64,000 nucleotides of DNA from Methanolobus zinderi (GCF_013388255.1 NZ_CP058215.1:2223332-2287331); one strand, 5' to 3'. Shown: positions 1-9,316, counted from the first letter of the stretch. Numbers and translations: made by a program. The notes: generated from the sequence alone by a model not told the origin.

Positions 1-1
1 C

Positions 2-1303
2 GACCAGGACATACACCCAACAATCATAGCTTCCGGATACAGGATGGCTTCAGAGAAGGCTGGAGAGATCATCCAGACACTCGCAAAGTCAGTAACCAGA
101 GAGAACAGGGATATCCTTACCAACATCTCCGGAACCGCAATGACAGGCAAGGGCGCAGAGGCAAACAAGGATGTACTTTCAGACATCGCAGTTTCAGCCA
201 TCATAAGCGTTGCCGATGAGGACAACAATGTCGACATGGACAACATCAAGGTAGAGAAGAAGGTCGGTGCACGCATTGAAGAATCAAAGCTCATCGAGGG
301 TATGATCATCGATAAAGAGCGTGTACACACAAACATGCCAAAGAAGGTCAACGATGCAAAGATCCTGCTCGTAAACACCGCGATCGAGCTCAAGGACACA
401 GAAGTGGATGCAGAGATCTCCATCACATCACCTGAGCAGCTCCAGTCCTTCCTTGACCAGGAAGAGCAGATGATCAAGAAGCTTGTTGACAAGGTTGTAG
501 CAAGCGGTGCAAATGTCGTATTCTGCCAGAAGGGTATTGACGACATGGCACAGCACTACCTCGCAAAGGCAGGTATCTTTGCTGTCAGACGTGTCAAGAA
601 GAGCGACATGCAGAAACTCGCAAGGGCAACCAGCGCAAAACTTGTGACAAACGTTGACGAGATCACCGCAGAGGACCTTGGAAAGGCAGAACTTGTCGAA
701 GAGAAGAAGATCGGCGGCGACGAGATGACCTTTGTCACAGGATGCGAGAATCCAAAGGCAGTATCCATTCTCCTGCGCGGCGGCACAGAGCACGTTATCG
801 ACAACATCGAGAGAGCACTCAACGACGCACTCAGAGTGGTCGGCGTTGCAATCGAAGATGAGAAGCTCGTAGCCGGTGGCGGATCACCTGAAGTAGAGGT
901 CGCACTCAGACTCCAGGAATACGCTTCAACCCTCAGCGGAAGAGAGCAGCTTGCTGTGAAGGGATTCGCGGAAGCCCTTGAGATCGTACCAAGAACCCTC
1001 GCAGAAAATGCAGGTCTTGACCCGATCGACATGCTCATGGAACTACGTGCACACCACGAAAAGGGACAGAAGACAGCAGGTCTCAATGTCTATACCGGTG
1101 AGGTAATCGACATGTGGGAAGCAGGCGTTGTTGAACCACTCAGGGTAAAGACCCAGGCAGTCAACGCTGCAGCAGAATCCGCAGTCATGATCCTAAGGAT
1201 CGATGACATCATCGCATCCAAGCAGGGACCAGCAGGACCTTCAGCAGAAGACATGGTTCCAGGCATGCCACCAGGCGGAATGCCAGGCATGGACATGATG
1301 TAA
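2..1303 (+). CDS. Thermosome (group II chaperonin) subunit, 5' truncated by window edge
   Basis: This is the C-terminal part (433 residues) of an ATP-dependent group II chaperonin that folds cytosolic proteins in a double-ring complex. The reading frame is open from base 2, so the true start lies outside the window. Visible family features are the apical and intermediate domain sequence, the nucleotide-pocket motif AGGGSPEVE, the conserved block [14 protein letters not shown], and the glycine-methionine tail ending GGMPGMDMM. The missing part is the N-terminal equatorial domain with the first ATP-binding loops. A factor-independent terminator follows 30 bases after the stop. Which thermosome paralogue (alpha, beta or gamma) this is cannot be told here. 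Confidence 0.97.
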   Translation, partial: DQDIHPTIIASGYRMASEKAGEIIQTLAKSVTRENRDILTNISGTAMTGKGAEANKDVLSDIAVSAIISVADEDNNVDMDNIKVEKKVGARIEESKLIEGMIIDKERVHTNMPKKVNDAKILLVNTAIELKDTEVDAEISITSPEQLQSFLDQEEQMIKKLVDKVVASGANVVFCQKGIDDMAQHYLAKAGIFAVRRVKKSDMQKLARATSAKLVTNVDEITAEDLGKAELVEEKKIGGDEMTFVTGCENPKAVSILLRGGTEHVIDNIERALNDALRVVGVAIEDEKLVAGGGSPEVEVALRLQEYASTLSGREQLAVKGFAEALEIVPRTLAENAGLDPIDMLMELRAHHEKGQKTAGLNVYTGEVIDMWEAGVVEPLRVKTQAVNAAAESAVMILRIDDIIASKQGPAGPSAEDMVPGMPPGGMPGMDMM

Positions 1304-1333
1304 ACCCATCGGGAAAGAAAATAATATTTCAGG

Positions 1334-1368
1334 AAGCGCAGTTTGATCTGCGCTTAACTACTTTTTTT
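1334..1368 (+). terminator. Hairpin plus T-run terminator after thermosome gene
   Basis: A perfect 7 bp stem (AAGCGCA at 1334-1340 pairing with TGCGCTT at 1349-1355) with an 8-base loop is followed within 6 bases by a run of seven T residues. It lies shortly after the thermosome stop codon. Confidence 0.7.
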
Positions 1369-1521
1369 AAACCGAACATAATTGTTCAGTCTCTTTTCAA
1401 TATAAGTTCTGCAAGCTATAGCTGATTGTATTCAACAGCATAAAATCCACTTGCAATTTAAGACAGTCAGATTTTACAAAATGCTCGTTGTCGGAGTGAT
1501 TTAAAATCAGACGTCAAAATA

Positions 1522-2640
1522 TCAGTACTCAAGACATTTCAGAATATCCTGAGGGTTGTGTTTTGCTTTGATTACCCGGGTCCTTCCACGCATACCTTTT
1601 CCGGAAAAATCCACATCCAACATCTGGGTAGCGTTCATCTTTTCAATTATCTCATAGAAGCGGGTGTATCCAAGTCCTGTGATCTCATGGAATGACTTGT
1701 ACAGATCACCGGCCTGCACGTCTTTTTCTTGTTCTGCCACAAGTTTCAGAAGAGTTCTTTCGTTTTCAGTCAGGGAACGTATACTGCGACATAAGTAGAG
1801 AAGCCGTGAAGCATCATAGGCCTTTTCCACATCCTCCATGGAAATCGTCCTGCTCGCCCTGCGTTCTGCGTTCAGGCCGGAGCGTCTCAGCAGGTCGATA
1901 CCGACCCTGAGATCACCGGTATAGTCAACATACTCTACCACTTTATCACAGACCTCATCGGGTACGACATCCTGATAGAACGCATGCTGGACCCTGTTGG
2001 AGATTATATCACGTATCTCCTCTGCATCATACCTTGGAAATTCGATCTCCTCGGGCAGGAAGACAGATCCAACTCTCGGATCGAAGTGGTGGGAAACTCC
2101 CACGTCACTGATGATCGCGATAACAGCTATCTTCACTCCCGGATACTGCTCGTGGGCACGCAACAAAGAGTACATGATCTCATCCGCATGTCCTTCATGA
2201 AAAAGATAGTTGATATCATCAAGTGCCACCACAAGGATCTTGTTGGAATCAACAAGCTGTTTTATGACCTTGTCGAAGAGTTTCCTAAAAGCAACACCAG
2301 ATGTTGGCGGCTTGATATTGACAAGTTTTTCATATATGCGGGATACCACTGCAAAGCGTGTGGAATCCATCTGACAGTTGACCTTGACAAAAGAAACCCT
2401 GTCAGTATGTTCCTTCATTTCACTGAAAACCTTCAGGACAGCCGTGGTCTTACCGGTGCCAGGCGGACCTTTCACAAGACAGTTAACAGGCCTCATGCCC
2501 CTCATTGCAGGCTTCAGGCTGAATTTGAGCGCCTGCATCTGGGAATCCCTGTGTGCAAAATATTCGGGAACGTGGTCAAGCTCGAGCACTTCACCGTTCT
2601 TAAACAAAGTCTCATCCCAGAGTAGCATATCTTTGCTCAC
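1522..2640 (-). CDS. Orc1/Cdc6 family replication initiator
   Basis: Archaeal Orc1/Cdc6 proteins bind origin repeats and load the MCM helicase. The 372-residue protein has an AAA+ core with Walker A GPPGTGKTT (residues 58-66) and Walker B ending in DD at 141-142, followed by the lid and a C-terminal winged-helix region (about 290-372). The length fits the family. The start is GTG at 2640 with AGGGAT about 7 bases upstream; an in-frame ATG lies four codons later. A TATA-like element TTTATATATT lies on the minus strand near 2698-2707. The flanking spacers are short (about 107 and 218 bases) and I could not identify origin recognition boxes in them, so an origin here is not supported. Confidence 0.94.
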   Translation of the reverse strand: MSKDMLLWDETLFKNGEVLELDHVPEYFAHRDSQMQALKFSLKPAMRGMRPVNCLVKGPPGTGKTTAVLKVFSEMKEHTDRVSFVKVNCQMDSTRFAVVSRIYEKLVNIKPPTSGVAFRKLFDKVIKQLVDSNKILVVALDDINYLFHEGHADEIMYSLLRAHEQYPGVKIAVIAIISDVGVSHHFDPRVGSVFLPEEIEFPRYDAEEIRDIISNRVQHAFYQDVVPDEVCDKVVEYVDYTGDLRVGIDLLRRSGLNAERRASRTISMEDVEKAYDASRLLYLCRSIRSLTENERTLLKLVAEQEKDVQAGDLYKSFHEITGLGYTRFYEIIEKMNATQMLDVDFSGKGMRGRTRVIKAKHNPQDILKCLEY

Positions 2641-2747
2641 GTAAGATCCCTTTTTTTAATGAAATAGATTTCCAGGCTGCAAATAATTCAGATTCACTAA
2701 TATATAAATAACTGCGCATAATAACTTTTTGCTTTCAACCCAGGATT

Positions 2748-3929
2748 CTAAGCCATCATGGAAGCAATACTTGAGACAGTATCAACAAGAAGCTCGACTT
2801 CTTCCTCTGTGTTATACAGTGCAAAAGAAGCTCTTACGGTTCCGTCAACGTCAAGGAAATTGATTCCGGGTATCGCACAGTGATAGCCACTACGTACGCA
2901 GATAGCTTTTGTCTGGTCGAGTATCATGGCAACATCATGTGCATTCATTCCCCCTACATTAAAGGATACCACAGAAGACCTGTTCTCCGGGCCATATACC
3001 TCAACACCCTCTATCCCCGAGAGTCCGGATGCAGCAACTCTTGCCAGCGAGGTCTCATGTTTCTCAATATCACTGACCCCGATTTCCTCAACATACTCAA
3101 CCGCCCTACCGAGCCCGATAACTCCGGGCATGTTGGGAGTTCCGGCCTCGAACTTTGCCGGACTTGGCTCTGTCTCATAGCCCGAATCCGTGACAGAGCG
3201 AACCATCCCGCCTCCCACAAAGACCGGCTCTATCATGTCGGGCTCTTTCATGTACAATACGCCCGTACCCTGTGGACCCAGCAGGCCCTTATGGCCGGGG
3301 GTAGCAAAGAAGTCCGGATCCATTGAAGCAATGTTGAGAGGCATATGGCCTGCCGACTGTGAACCATCAACAAGGACCTTTACATCCTCTTTGTGTGCCA
3401 GCCTGATCACAGTATCCACATCCTGAGTGGAGCCGAATACATTGGATATGTGATTCATTGCGATCAGACGGGTCCTGTCTGTAACGGCGGACATAATCTC
3501 TCCGGGATCTACGATACCGGTGGCATCCGGCCTGACAATAGTGAGGTCAACACCTTCGTTTTTCAGGCGCATCCACGGAAGCAGGTTGGAATGATGTTCA
3601 ACCAGGGTTACGATGACATGATCGTCACTTTCCCAGGGAAAACCCCTGGATACGATATTGATACTCTCCGTAGCGTTGCGTGTAAAAACTGTTTTTTTGG
3701 CATCTGTTCCCAGGAATCTTGCAACAGTTTCCCTTGCATCCTCATAATGATTTGTTGTTTCACGTGCAAGCCTGTGTGCTCCTCTTCCGTGGTTGCCTGC
3801 ATAGCTTAGAAAATACTCTTCCATGGCTTTTACAGCCGGCACCGGTGTCTGGGTGGTGGCTGCATTGTCCAGATAGATTACATCTTTTAGAACAGGAAAA
3901 TCTTCCCTGACGGAATGAACATCATACAT
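2748..3929 (-). CDS. sufS: Cysteine desulfurase, SufS/Csd type
   Basis: A PLP-dependent class V aminotransferase-fold enzyme that takes sulfur from L-cysteine as a persulfide for Fe-S cluster or other thiolation pathways. The 393-residue protein has the N-terminal signature YLDNAATTQ, the PLP lysine in ATPGHKG (K214) and the catalytic cysteine in RSGYHC (C351), which is the group II (SufS) context. Full length. AGGA lies shortly upstream of the ATG. It follows the 50-residue ORF at 3972-4124 on the same strand with a 42-base gap, and probably shares its promoter. No SufBC scaffold genes are adjacent. Orientation toward Fe-S assembly or another thiolation pathway is not decided by the context. 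Confidence 0.92.
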   Translation of the reverse strand: MYDVHSVREDFPVLKDVIYLDNAATTQTPVPAVKAMEEYFLSYAGNHGRGAHRLARETTNHYEDARETVARFLGTDAKKTVFTRNATESINIVSRGFPWESDDHVIVTLVEHHSNLLPWMRLKNEGVDLTIVRPDATGIVDPGEIMSAVTDRTRLIAMNHISNVFGSTQDVDTVIRLAHKEDVKVLVDGSQSAGHMPLNIASMDPDFFATPGHKGLLGPQGTGVLYMKEPDMIEPVFVGGGMVRSVTDSGYETEPSPAKFEAGTPNMPGVIGLGRAVEYVEEIGVSDIEKHETSLARVAASGLSGIEGVEVYGPENRSSVVSFNVGGMNAHDVAMILDQTKAICVRSGYHCAIPGINFLDVDGTVRASFALYNTEEEVELLVDTVSSIASMMA

Positions 3930-3971
3930 GGAAGTGTCCTATGTCAGGAAAATAAAAATAGTTTTGCAGGC

Positions 3972-4124
3972 TTATTTTGCCTGCATACCGCCTACCATGA
4001 AGCGGTATAGATCTTTTTCTTCTGCACTGAGTTTATCTCTTGAGATCCCATCAACTACAGTGTGGAAATCCTTCCTCAGATTGTCGCAGGTACTGGACCT
4101 TATTTTATACTTGTTTTCTCTCAT
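3972..4124 (-). CDS. Small 50-residue protein upstream of sufS
   Basis: A short ORF not resembling any family I recognise. It starts at ATG 4124 behind a strong ribosome binding site, AGGAGG with a 5-base spacer. The product is charged, has one cysteine (residue 13), contains the stretch DKLSAEEKDLYRF, and ends GGMQAK. It has no membrane segment. A minus-strand TATA-like box TATAAATATT lies about 58 bases upstream of the ATG (near 4183-4192). It sits 42 bases before the cysteine desulfurase on the same strand, suggesting co-transcription. The ribosome binding site, promoter and operon position together make it more likely real than chance. Confidence 0.6.
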   Translation of the reverse strand: MRENKYKIRSSTCDNLRKDFHTVVDGISRDKLSAEEKDLYRFMVGGMQAK

Positions 4125-4230
4125 AATATCCTCCTGTCTCTCACATGTTTCAGTTTACCGGAAACTTGTATAACATTCTTAGAATATTTATAGCAATTTA
4201 TCCGGTAAACTCTATAATAAGGAGTCAAAA

Positions 4231-4238
4231 TATATAAA
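4231..4238 (+). promoter_or_regulatory. TATA box for ycaO-tfuA
   Basis: TATATAAA preceded by AA, about 85 bases upstream of the ycaO start; predicted transcription start near 4260, giving a leader of roughly 60 bases. The divergent small ORF at 3972-4124 has its own TATA-like box about 40 bases away on the other strand. Confidence 0.5.
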
Positions 4239-4318
4239 CTTTTGCTATAATGCTGAACACATGACAGAACCGAAGATGTCGCAAGAAATATAATACATGC
4301 AGGAGACTTTGCCTAAAC

Positions 4319-5596
4319 ATGCCAGAGATTATACCAGACAGATCACTTTCATACATTGAAGGCACTCAACGTGTTTTCGATCAGGATAAAACCCTTGATA
4401 AGGCAAAAGAAGGCCTCAAGGGAATAGGGGTCACCAGGGTAGCCGGCATCACCGACCTTGATCGGCTGGGAATACCCGTCTTCTCAACAATAAGACCAAG
4501 TGCCGCAGAAGGAGCTATTTCCGTATACTCCGGAAAAGGCACTACAGAGAGCCAGGCAAGAATATCGGCAATGATGGAGAGCTACGAGAGGTGCCTCGCA
4601 GAGAGAAAAGGCCTGAACAAGGATGTAGAAGAGGACATAGCTGCTCCTCACACCATTACCACCTATGACGAGATCAGTGAGTATGGACCTGCATTGCGCC
4701 CGGAATCTCTTCTGATATCTGAAGCATACTCATCAGAAAACCTTATTGAGTGGATCCTCGGATGGGACCTTCTCAAGAAAAATGAGGTTGCAGTTCCGGC
4801 AAATGCGGTCTACCATCCGTATGAAGCTCCCGGACAGACAGTACAGCTCTTCAGGACCAACACCAATGGCCTTGCAGCAGGGAACGTGCTTGAAGAAGCA
4901 ATACTGCACGGGCTGCTCGAGGTGATAGAAAGGGATGCACTGAGTACTGCAGAGTTCAACAGATACCCCGAGAAAGAGATAATCCTGACTGAAGAAGACG
5001 GGGAGAATTACGAAATTCTGCAAAGGTTCACCACTAATGATGTGGAGGTCAAGCTCTGGTTACTTCCACACGATACGGACATACCCACAATAGTAGCTGC
5101 CACGGACGATATTAGATTGAAGGACCCTGCATTGCTTGTAATGGGCGCCGGATCACACCTCAAACCTGAAATTGCAATCAAGAGAGCACTCACAGAAGCC
5201 GCACAGTCAAGAGTTGTGCAGATACACGGAGCCCGTGAGGATACCGAACGTGAGAAATTCGTCAGGGAGATCGGCTACGACAGGATAAAGCGTATGAACA
5301 GGTACTGGTATGAGGAAGGCAAAAAGGTATCAATGGCAGATATCAGGGACCTTTCAAAGAACAGTCCCGCCGAGAACATCGACACGGTGCTTGAGCAACT
5401 CGGGAAAATCGTGGACAGCGTAATCGTGGTGAACCTCTCGAGAGAAAGCATACCTGTTCCCGTGGTAAGAGTCATCGTCCCGGGATTTGAGATGTACACC
5501 CTGGACAGGGAACGTCTTGGAAAAAGAGCCAAAGCAGGAAAGAAGAAGAAAATGTCACGTGAAGAGCGTCCCTGGAGACACAGAGTACACAAATGA
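4319..5596 (+). CDS. ycaO: YcaO-domain ATP-dependent cyclodehydratase/thioamidation enzyme
   Basis: YcaO enzymes use ATP to activate a peptide backbone amide. In methanogens YcaO works with TfuA to install thioglycine in the McrA subunit of methyl-coenzyme M reductase (established in Methanosarcina). The 425-residue protein shows the YcaO ATP-binding region: SGKGTTESQARISAMMESYE (residues 71-90) and a second acidic motif in EEAILHGLLEVIERDAL. AGGAG lies upstream of the ATG. The stop overlaps the tfuA start by four bases (ATGA), so the two are translationally coupled. The C-terminus is very basic (lysine/arginine rich). The mcr operon is not in the window, which is usual. Target assignment is inferred from organism and partner gene. 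Confidence 0.93.
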   Translation: MPEIIPDRSLSYIEGTQRVFDQDKTLDKAKEGLKGIGVTRVAGITDLDRLGIPVFSTIRPSAAEGAISVYSGKGTTESQARISAMMESYERCLAERKGLNKDVEEDIAAPHTITTYDEISEYGPALRPESLLISEAYSSENLIEWILGWDLLKKNEVAVPANAVYHPYEAPGQTVQLFRTNTNGLAAGNVLEEAILHGLLEVIERDALSTAEFNRYPEKEIILTEEDGENYEILQRFTTNDVEVKLWLLPHDTDIPTIVAATDDIRLKDPALLVMGAGSHLKPEIAIKRALTEAAQSRVVQIHGAREDTEREKFVREIGYDRIKRMNRYWYEEGKKVSMADIRDLSKNSPAENIDTVLEQLGKIVDSVIVVNLSRESIPVPVVRVIVPGFEMYTLDRERLGKRAKAGKKKKMSREERPWRHRVHK

Positions 5597-6261
5597 GCAA
5601 AGACCATCCCAAACCTGTAATATTTACCGGTACAAGCATCAGCCACAGCGATGCAGAGGAAATGCTTGACGGAGTTACCTTACTCCCACCTGTTTACAGA
5701 GGAAATGTTGAAAAGGCAGTAAAGGATGGCTACAAACTGATAGGTATAATTGACGGAGTGTTCTTCAGCCGTGCGGCTGTCAAACATAAGGAAATAGTCA
5801 AAGCGATCGAAGCCGGCGTTACCGTAGTAGGCGGTTGCAGTATGGGTGCCCTGCGAGCTTCCGAGCTTGACGTGCACGGAATGATTGGGGTCGGGAAGAT
5901 ATACGAGTGGTACCGGGACGGAGTCATCGAGGATGATGACGAGGTTGCTGTGGCAACGAATCCCGATACATTTGAGCCGGTCTCAGCACCCATGGTGAAC
6001 ATCAGGGAAACTTTTCTGGCAGCTTCCAGGGAAGGAATCATTAATGAAAACAGTTGCAGACTGCTCACAGACCTTGCCAAGAAGACGCATTACGGAGAAA
6101 GGAGCTATTTCGGAATAACAAAGGAAGCTGTAAATACAGGAATACTGTCCGAAGAAAAAGCCTCTGAACTTCTTACCTATTGCAGGGACCATGAAACAGA
6201 TGTCAAAAGAGAAGACGCGATACTGGTCCTTGAAAAGATTAAAGAGCTGATGAATGAATAG
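5593..6261 (+). CDS. tfuA: TfuA-like protein, partner of YcaO
   Basis: A 222-residue TfuA-domain protein. TfuA proteins are thought to help deliver sulfur during YcaO-dependent peptide thioamidation, in methanogens on McrA. The family core is visible: PVIFTGTSIS at the N-terminus, GIIDGVFFSRAAV, then GCSMGALRASEL and the downstream region ending NIRETF around residue 140. The start codon ATG overlaps the ycaO stop (ATGA), giving tight coupling. The next gene is on the opposite strand 5 bases away, so this is the end of a two-gene operon. Confidence 0.92.
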   Translation: MSKDHPKPVIFTGTSISHSDAEEMLDGVTLLPPVYRGNVEKAVKDGYKLIGIIDGVFFSRAAVKHKEIVKAIEAGVTVVGGCSMGALRASELDVHGMIGVGKIYEWYRDGVIEDDDEVAVATNPDTFEPVSAPMVNIRETFLAASREGIINENSCRLLTDLAKKTHYGERSYFGITKEAVNTGILSEEKASELLTYCRDHETDVKREDAILVLEKIKELMNE

Positions 6262-6266
6262 ACAAT

Positions 6267-7082
6267 TCAGCCCGCAATTTTTGGCTTTAAGCCGTCATAG
6301 ATGAAGTGCAGGATATATACCGTTGACATAACAAGAATAATCGTCGCACCCGAAGGTATGTCAAATATATACGATAAGAACAGGCCCGCAACACTGAACA
6401 ACGCACCGAAGAACATGGCAAGGTACATCATCTTCCTGATATCATTGGTATAATGGCGACTTAGTGTTGCCGGCATTGTGAGCAGTGCGATGATCAAAAT
6501 TATTCCCACGACCTTTATGAGCAGTACGATCGTAAGTGCGATAAGACAGAGCAATAAAAGGTAAAGCCTTTCTATATTGATACCCGCAACCTTTGCGAAT
6601 TCCTCATCAAAGCAGAGGGCCATGAACTCCTTGTAGAAAGCATAGACCAGAACGATTATCACCACATCCAGCGCAAGCATCAGATAGATATCCGAGCGTG
6701 GCACCGTAAGTATGTTCCCGAAAAGATAGGACAGCAGATCAGGAGCATAGCCCGGTGTCAGGTATATGAATACTATACCTATGGCCATACCCAGAGACCA
6801 GAGAATACCTATAAGAGTATCTTCCGCAACCTTAGCCCTCTTGCTGACAAGACCCATTACAACAGCCGAAAGCAGGCTGAAGGGGATGAGTCCGTACAGC
6901 GGATTTATACCAAGGTAGTAGCCTACCCCGATACCTCCGAAGGATGCATGTGAGATACCACCACTTATAAAGACAATCTTTTTGACAACAACGTACACAC
7001 CGATGATGCCACACGCAATACTGGCAAGAATGGCAGCAGTGATTGCATTCTGCATAAAACCGTATTGAAGAATTTCCAGCAT
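6267..7082 (-). CDS. Metal ABC transporter permease (ZnuB/MntB type)
   Basis: An integral membrane protein of the ABC-3 family, the permease of a zinc/manganese/iron importer. It has about eight hydrophobic segments and the family motif around HASFGGIGVGYYLG near residue 50-65. I choose ATG 7082 because GGTG lies 5 bases upstream; a GTG at 7094, directly abutting the ATPase stop, is an alternative giving four more residues. It is the last gene of an operon binding protein, ATPase, permease, all on the minus strand with spacers of 0-12 bases. It ends convergently with tfuA. The metal transported cannot be decided from sequence alone. Confidence 0.93.
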   Translation of the reverse strand: MLEILQYGFMQNAITAAILASIACGIIGVYVVVKKIVFISGGISHASFGGIGVGYYLGINPLYGLIPFSLLSAVVMGLVSKRAKVAEDTLIGILWSLGMAIGIVFIYLTPGYAPDLLSYLFGNILTVPRSDIYLMLALDVVIIVLVYAFYKEFMALCFDEEFAKVAGINIERLYLLLLCLIALTIVLLIKVVGIILIIALLTMPATLSRHYTNDIRKMMYLAMFFGALFSVAGLFLSYIFDIPSGATIILVMSTVYILHFIYDGLKPKIAG

Positions 7083-7094
7083 TTTTGGCACCAC

Positions 7095-7844
7095 TCAGTG
7101 TAGTTTCAGGACTCTGTGTGGCACACCATGTGCTATTAACTCCACCGGACACTGATATGTGGCTTCGAGGTCCTCGGGACTTACTTCCTTGGAGTTGTGA
7201 TAATGCAACTGCTTGTTCAGGCACGCGATCTTATCAACATATACGGACAGTGCACTTATATCGTGAGTTACCATGAGGATGGCGATCTCTGACTTGAGCC
7301 TGTTGAGAAGTTCATAGAACTCTTTCTGCCTCCTGGAATCGATTCCTGTAGAAGGTTCATCCAGTATGAGCAGCCTGGGACGCGTCACCAGTGATCTGGC
7401 AATAAATACCCTCTGCTTCTGACCACCTGAAAGCTCACCGATCTGCCGGTCCCTGAATTCAAGCATTCCCACGGTGTTCAGAGCTTCTTCAGCTGCCTTT
7501 TTGTCCTCTTCATTAAATGACCTGAAAGGTCCCTTATGACTCAGGCGACCCATCAGGACAACCTCCCATACGTTTATGGGGAATTCAAGGTTGGAAGAAA
7601 TATACTGAGGTACATAACCCACATACTTCCTGGTCTTTTTCGGGTTACCACCCAGTAGTTTCACAGAGCCCCTGTCAGGTTTGATCAATCCCAGAATAAC
7701 TTTCAGAAGGGTGCTTTTGCCTCCCCCGTTCGGACCTATTATTGCAAGGAAATCCTTGTCCTCTACGGTGAGGTCTACTGCTTCCAGTACGGAAACGTCA
7801 TCATAACTTACCCAGATATCCTTGAGATCGATCACTTCAGTCAT
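7095..7844 (-). CDS. Metal ABC transporter ATP-binding protein (ZnuC/MntB-type ATPase)
   Basis: The ATPase of the metal importer, 249 residues from the ATG at 7844. Walker A is GPNGGGKST (37-45), the ABC signature is LSGGQKQRV and Walker B is [12 protein letters not shown], followed by the H-loop VTHD. The start at 7844 is preferred because the upstream binding-protein gene stops one base before it (stop at 7846-7848). A longer reading frame to 7886 would overlap that gene. The product energises uptake with the permease downstream. Confidence 0.95.
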   Translation of the reverse strand: MTEVIDLKDIWVSYDDVSVLEAVDLTVEDKDFLAIIGPNGGGKSTLLKVILGLIKPDRGSVKLLGGNPKKTRKYVGYVPQYISSNLEFPINVWEVVLMGRLSHKGPFRSFNEEDKKAAEEALNTVGMLEFRDRQIGELSGGQKQRVFIARSLVTRPRLLILDEPSTGIDSRRQKEFYELLNRLKSEIAILMVTHDISALSVYVDKIACLNKQLHYHNSKEVSPEDLEATYQCPVELIAHGVPHRVLKLH

Positions 7845-7845
7845 A

Positions 7846-8790
7846 TTATGCCAGCCCTTTTTCAAATGCTTCGGTAACTTTTGCAAGATTATCTATATAA
7901 TCCTTTGCCAGCGGATCGACCTCCACAACTTCGCCGTCGATCTCACCGGCTATGGTCTGTGCGTTTGTGGTACTGAAGCCAGACTGCACGAATATCACAG
8001 TGATATTCTTTTCCCTGGCCGTATCGATCAGACGCTGCATATCCTGCACACTTGGTTCTTTGCCTTCGATCTCAACAGCTTCCTGTTCAAGTCCGTAGTC
8101 ATCGGCAAAATAGCCCCATGAAGGATGATATACCATAAAGGTGCTGCCTTCCTTGCCAGCAAGTGTTTCCTTTATCTGCTCATCGGCTGCCTGAAGTTCC
8201 CCGATGTAGGCATCCCTGTTCAGAGTGTATAGTTCAGTATTATCTGGATCAATTTCCACCAGACCCTCATAGATGTTCTCAACCATTATCTGTGCTTCCT
8301 GAGGAGATGTCCACACATGCGGATCCTTTGATCCTGCCTCTTCTTCATGTTCTTCCTCTGCCTCGTCGTGCTCCTCTTCACCCTCATGTTCTTCTTCATG
8401 GGCGTGTGCCTCCATGGCCCTTAGCTGGATACCTTCAGAGGCATCAACCACCAGCATGTCAGGATTTACTTCGATCAGCCTGTCCATCCATACATTTTCA
8501 AAGGAAAGGCCTGATCCGACCTTCACATACATGTCAGCATCACTTAACTCACGGAGCTGTCCCGGAGTCACTTCATATGAATGCGGGTCCGCTCCCGGAG
8601 GAACCATTACCATCACATCCACCTGGTCCCCTGCAACCTGCTCCACGAATTCGGCCTCAGGAAGAATACTCACTACCACAACAGGCTTATCCGACGATGT
8701 GGCGGAGACCTCCTGATCATCAACACATCCGCTTGCCAGTACTAGCAATACGAGTGCTAGTAACGCGAGTTTCAACATTCTATATTTCAT
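7846..8790 (-). CDS. Metal-binding lipoprotein of ABC importer (ZnuA-like)
   Basis: The extracellular binding protein of the importer (cluster A-I), 314 residues. It has an N-terminal signal ending in a lipobox-like LVLASGC, then the fold with a metal-ligand region (DPHSYEVTPGQ), a histidine- and glutamate-rich loop (HAHEEEHEGEEEHDEAEE) at roughly residues 135-155 followed by DPHVWTSP, and a final conserved YHPSWGYFADDYGL. The His-rich loop is typical of zinc-type proteins. GAGGT lies 5 bases before the ATG at 8790, which fixes the start over two in-frame ATGs further upstream. It is transcribed away from, and just downstream of, a DtxR-family regulator on the same strand. Confidence 0.95.
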   Translation of the reverse strand: MKYRMLKLALLALVLLVLASGCVDDQEVSATSSDKPVVVVSILPEAEFVEQVAGDQVDVMVMVPPGADPHSYEVTPGQLRELSDADMYVKVGSGLSFENVWMDRLIEVNPDMLVVDASEGIQLRAMEAHAHEEEHEGEEEHDEAEEEHEEEAGSKDPHVWTSPQEAQIMVENIYEGLVEIDPDNTELYTLNRDAYIGELQAADEQIKETLAGKEGSTFMVYHPSWGYFADDYGLEQEAVEIEGKEPSVQDMQRLIDTAREKNITVIFVQSGFSTTNAQTIAGEIDGEVVEVDPLAKDYIDNLAKVTEAFEKGLA

Positions 8791-8835
8791 AAAATACCTC
8801 ATTGTTTGAATATATACCAAATTGTTTGCATAGTA

Positions 8836-8850
8836 TCCAAATATTTTGGA
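8836..8850. promoter_or_regulatory. Imperfect palindrome upstream of metal importer, candidate operator
   Basis: TCCAAATATTTTGGA is symmetric at 13 of 15 positions. It lies about 50 bp upstream of the binding-protein ATG and next to minus-strand TATA-like sequence (GGTATATATTC near 8807-8817), immediately after the DtxR-family regulator gene. The position suits a metal-dependent repressor site, but the link to the regulator is inference. Confidence 0.35.
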
Positions 8851-8859
8851 CAAAAAATA

Positions 8860-9282
8860 TCAGAGAATACCACACGAAATATGTTTGATCTTACCGCAAA
8901 CACCCACAGTCGGATGACCCATGGATTTACATATATTGTCAACTGCGGATTTGGATACAAATGCCTCGAAGCGTGATGCTTCCTCGCATGCTTCTTCAGA
9001 TGACAGACCATAATGACTCAGCATCAGACTCAGTATGTTGTGCCTGTTTACCATAAATTCCGCATACTGCTGCCCTATTTCGGTCAATCTCACCCCACGG
9101 TAGGGGATGTGCTCCACGTACCCGGATTCAGCCAGGTCACCGATTGTTTTTGTAGATGTGGAAGGATCAACTCCCAGTTGAGTGGATATGTCAGTAGTTC
9201 GTACAAGTTCTCCTTTTTTAAAGAGAAATTTGAGATATTCCACCTTCTTGGGAGAGAGTTCCAGCCCTGTGATTTCCTGCAT
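8860..9282 (-). CDS. DtxR/MntR-family metal-dependent regulator
   Basis: A 140-residue iron-dependent-repressor family protein: N-terminal winged helix (about 8-65, with the recognition region QLGVDPSTSTKTIGDL and the wing YRGVRLTEIG), then a dimerisation/metal-binding helix region containing HYGLSSEEACEEASRFE and the SMGHP motif seen in DtxR and MntR proteins. The C-terminus carries two cysteines (GVCGK, ISCG). There is no SH3-like third domain. A TATA box CTATATAC lies near 9306-9313 on the minus strand, about 27 bases before the ATG, with no ribosome binding site, indicating a leaderless mRNA. It lies just upstream of the metal importer and probably represses it. Confidence 0.9.
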   Translation of the reverse strand: MQEITGLELSPKKVEYLKFLFKKGELVRTTDISTQLGVDPSTSTKTIGDLAESGYVEHIPYRGVRLTEIGQQYAEFMVNRHNILSLMLSHYGLSSEEACEEASRFEAFVSKSAVDNICKSMGHPTVGVCGKIKHISCGIL

Positions 9283-9303
9283 GGGATAAGAATTACACAA
9301 AGT

Positions 9304-9316
9304 AGTATATAGTCTT
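9304..9316 (-). promoter_or_regulatory. TATA box giving leaderless transcript of DtxR-family gene
   Basis: The minus-strand sequence ACTATATACTAC is centred about 27 bases upstream of the ATG at 9282. The transcription start would coincide with the A of the start codon. Confidence 0.5.

Noticed and set aside
428-1296. Long minus-strand reading frames across the thermosome gene
   Set aside because: They are mirror frames of a strongly conserved coding sequence, with cysteine- and serine-rich nonsense composition.
1304-2747. A replication origin beside orc1/cdc6
   Set aside because: The flanking spacers are short and I could not find repeated origin recognition boxes. The right spacer is AT-rich, but that fits a promoter.
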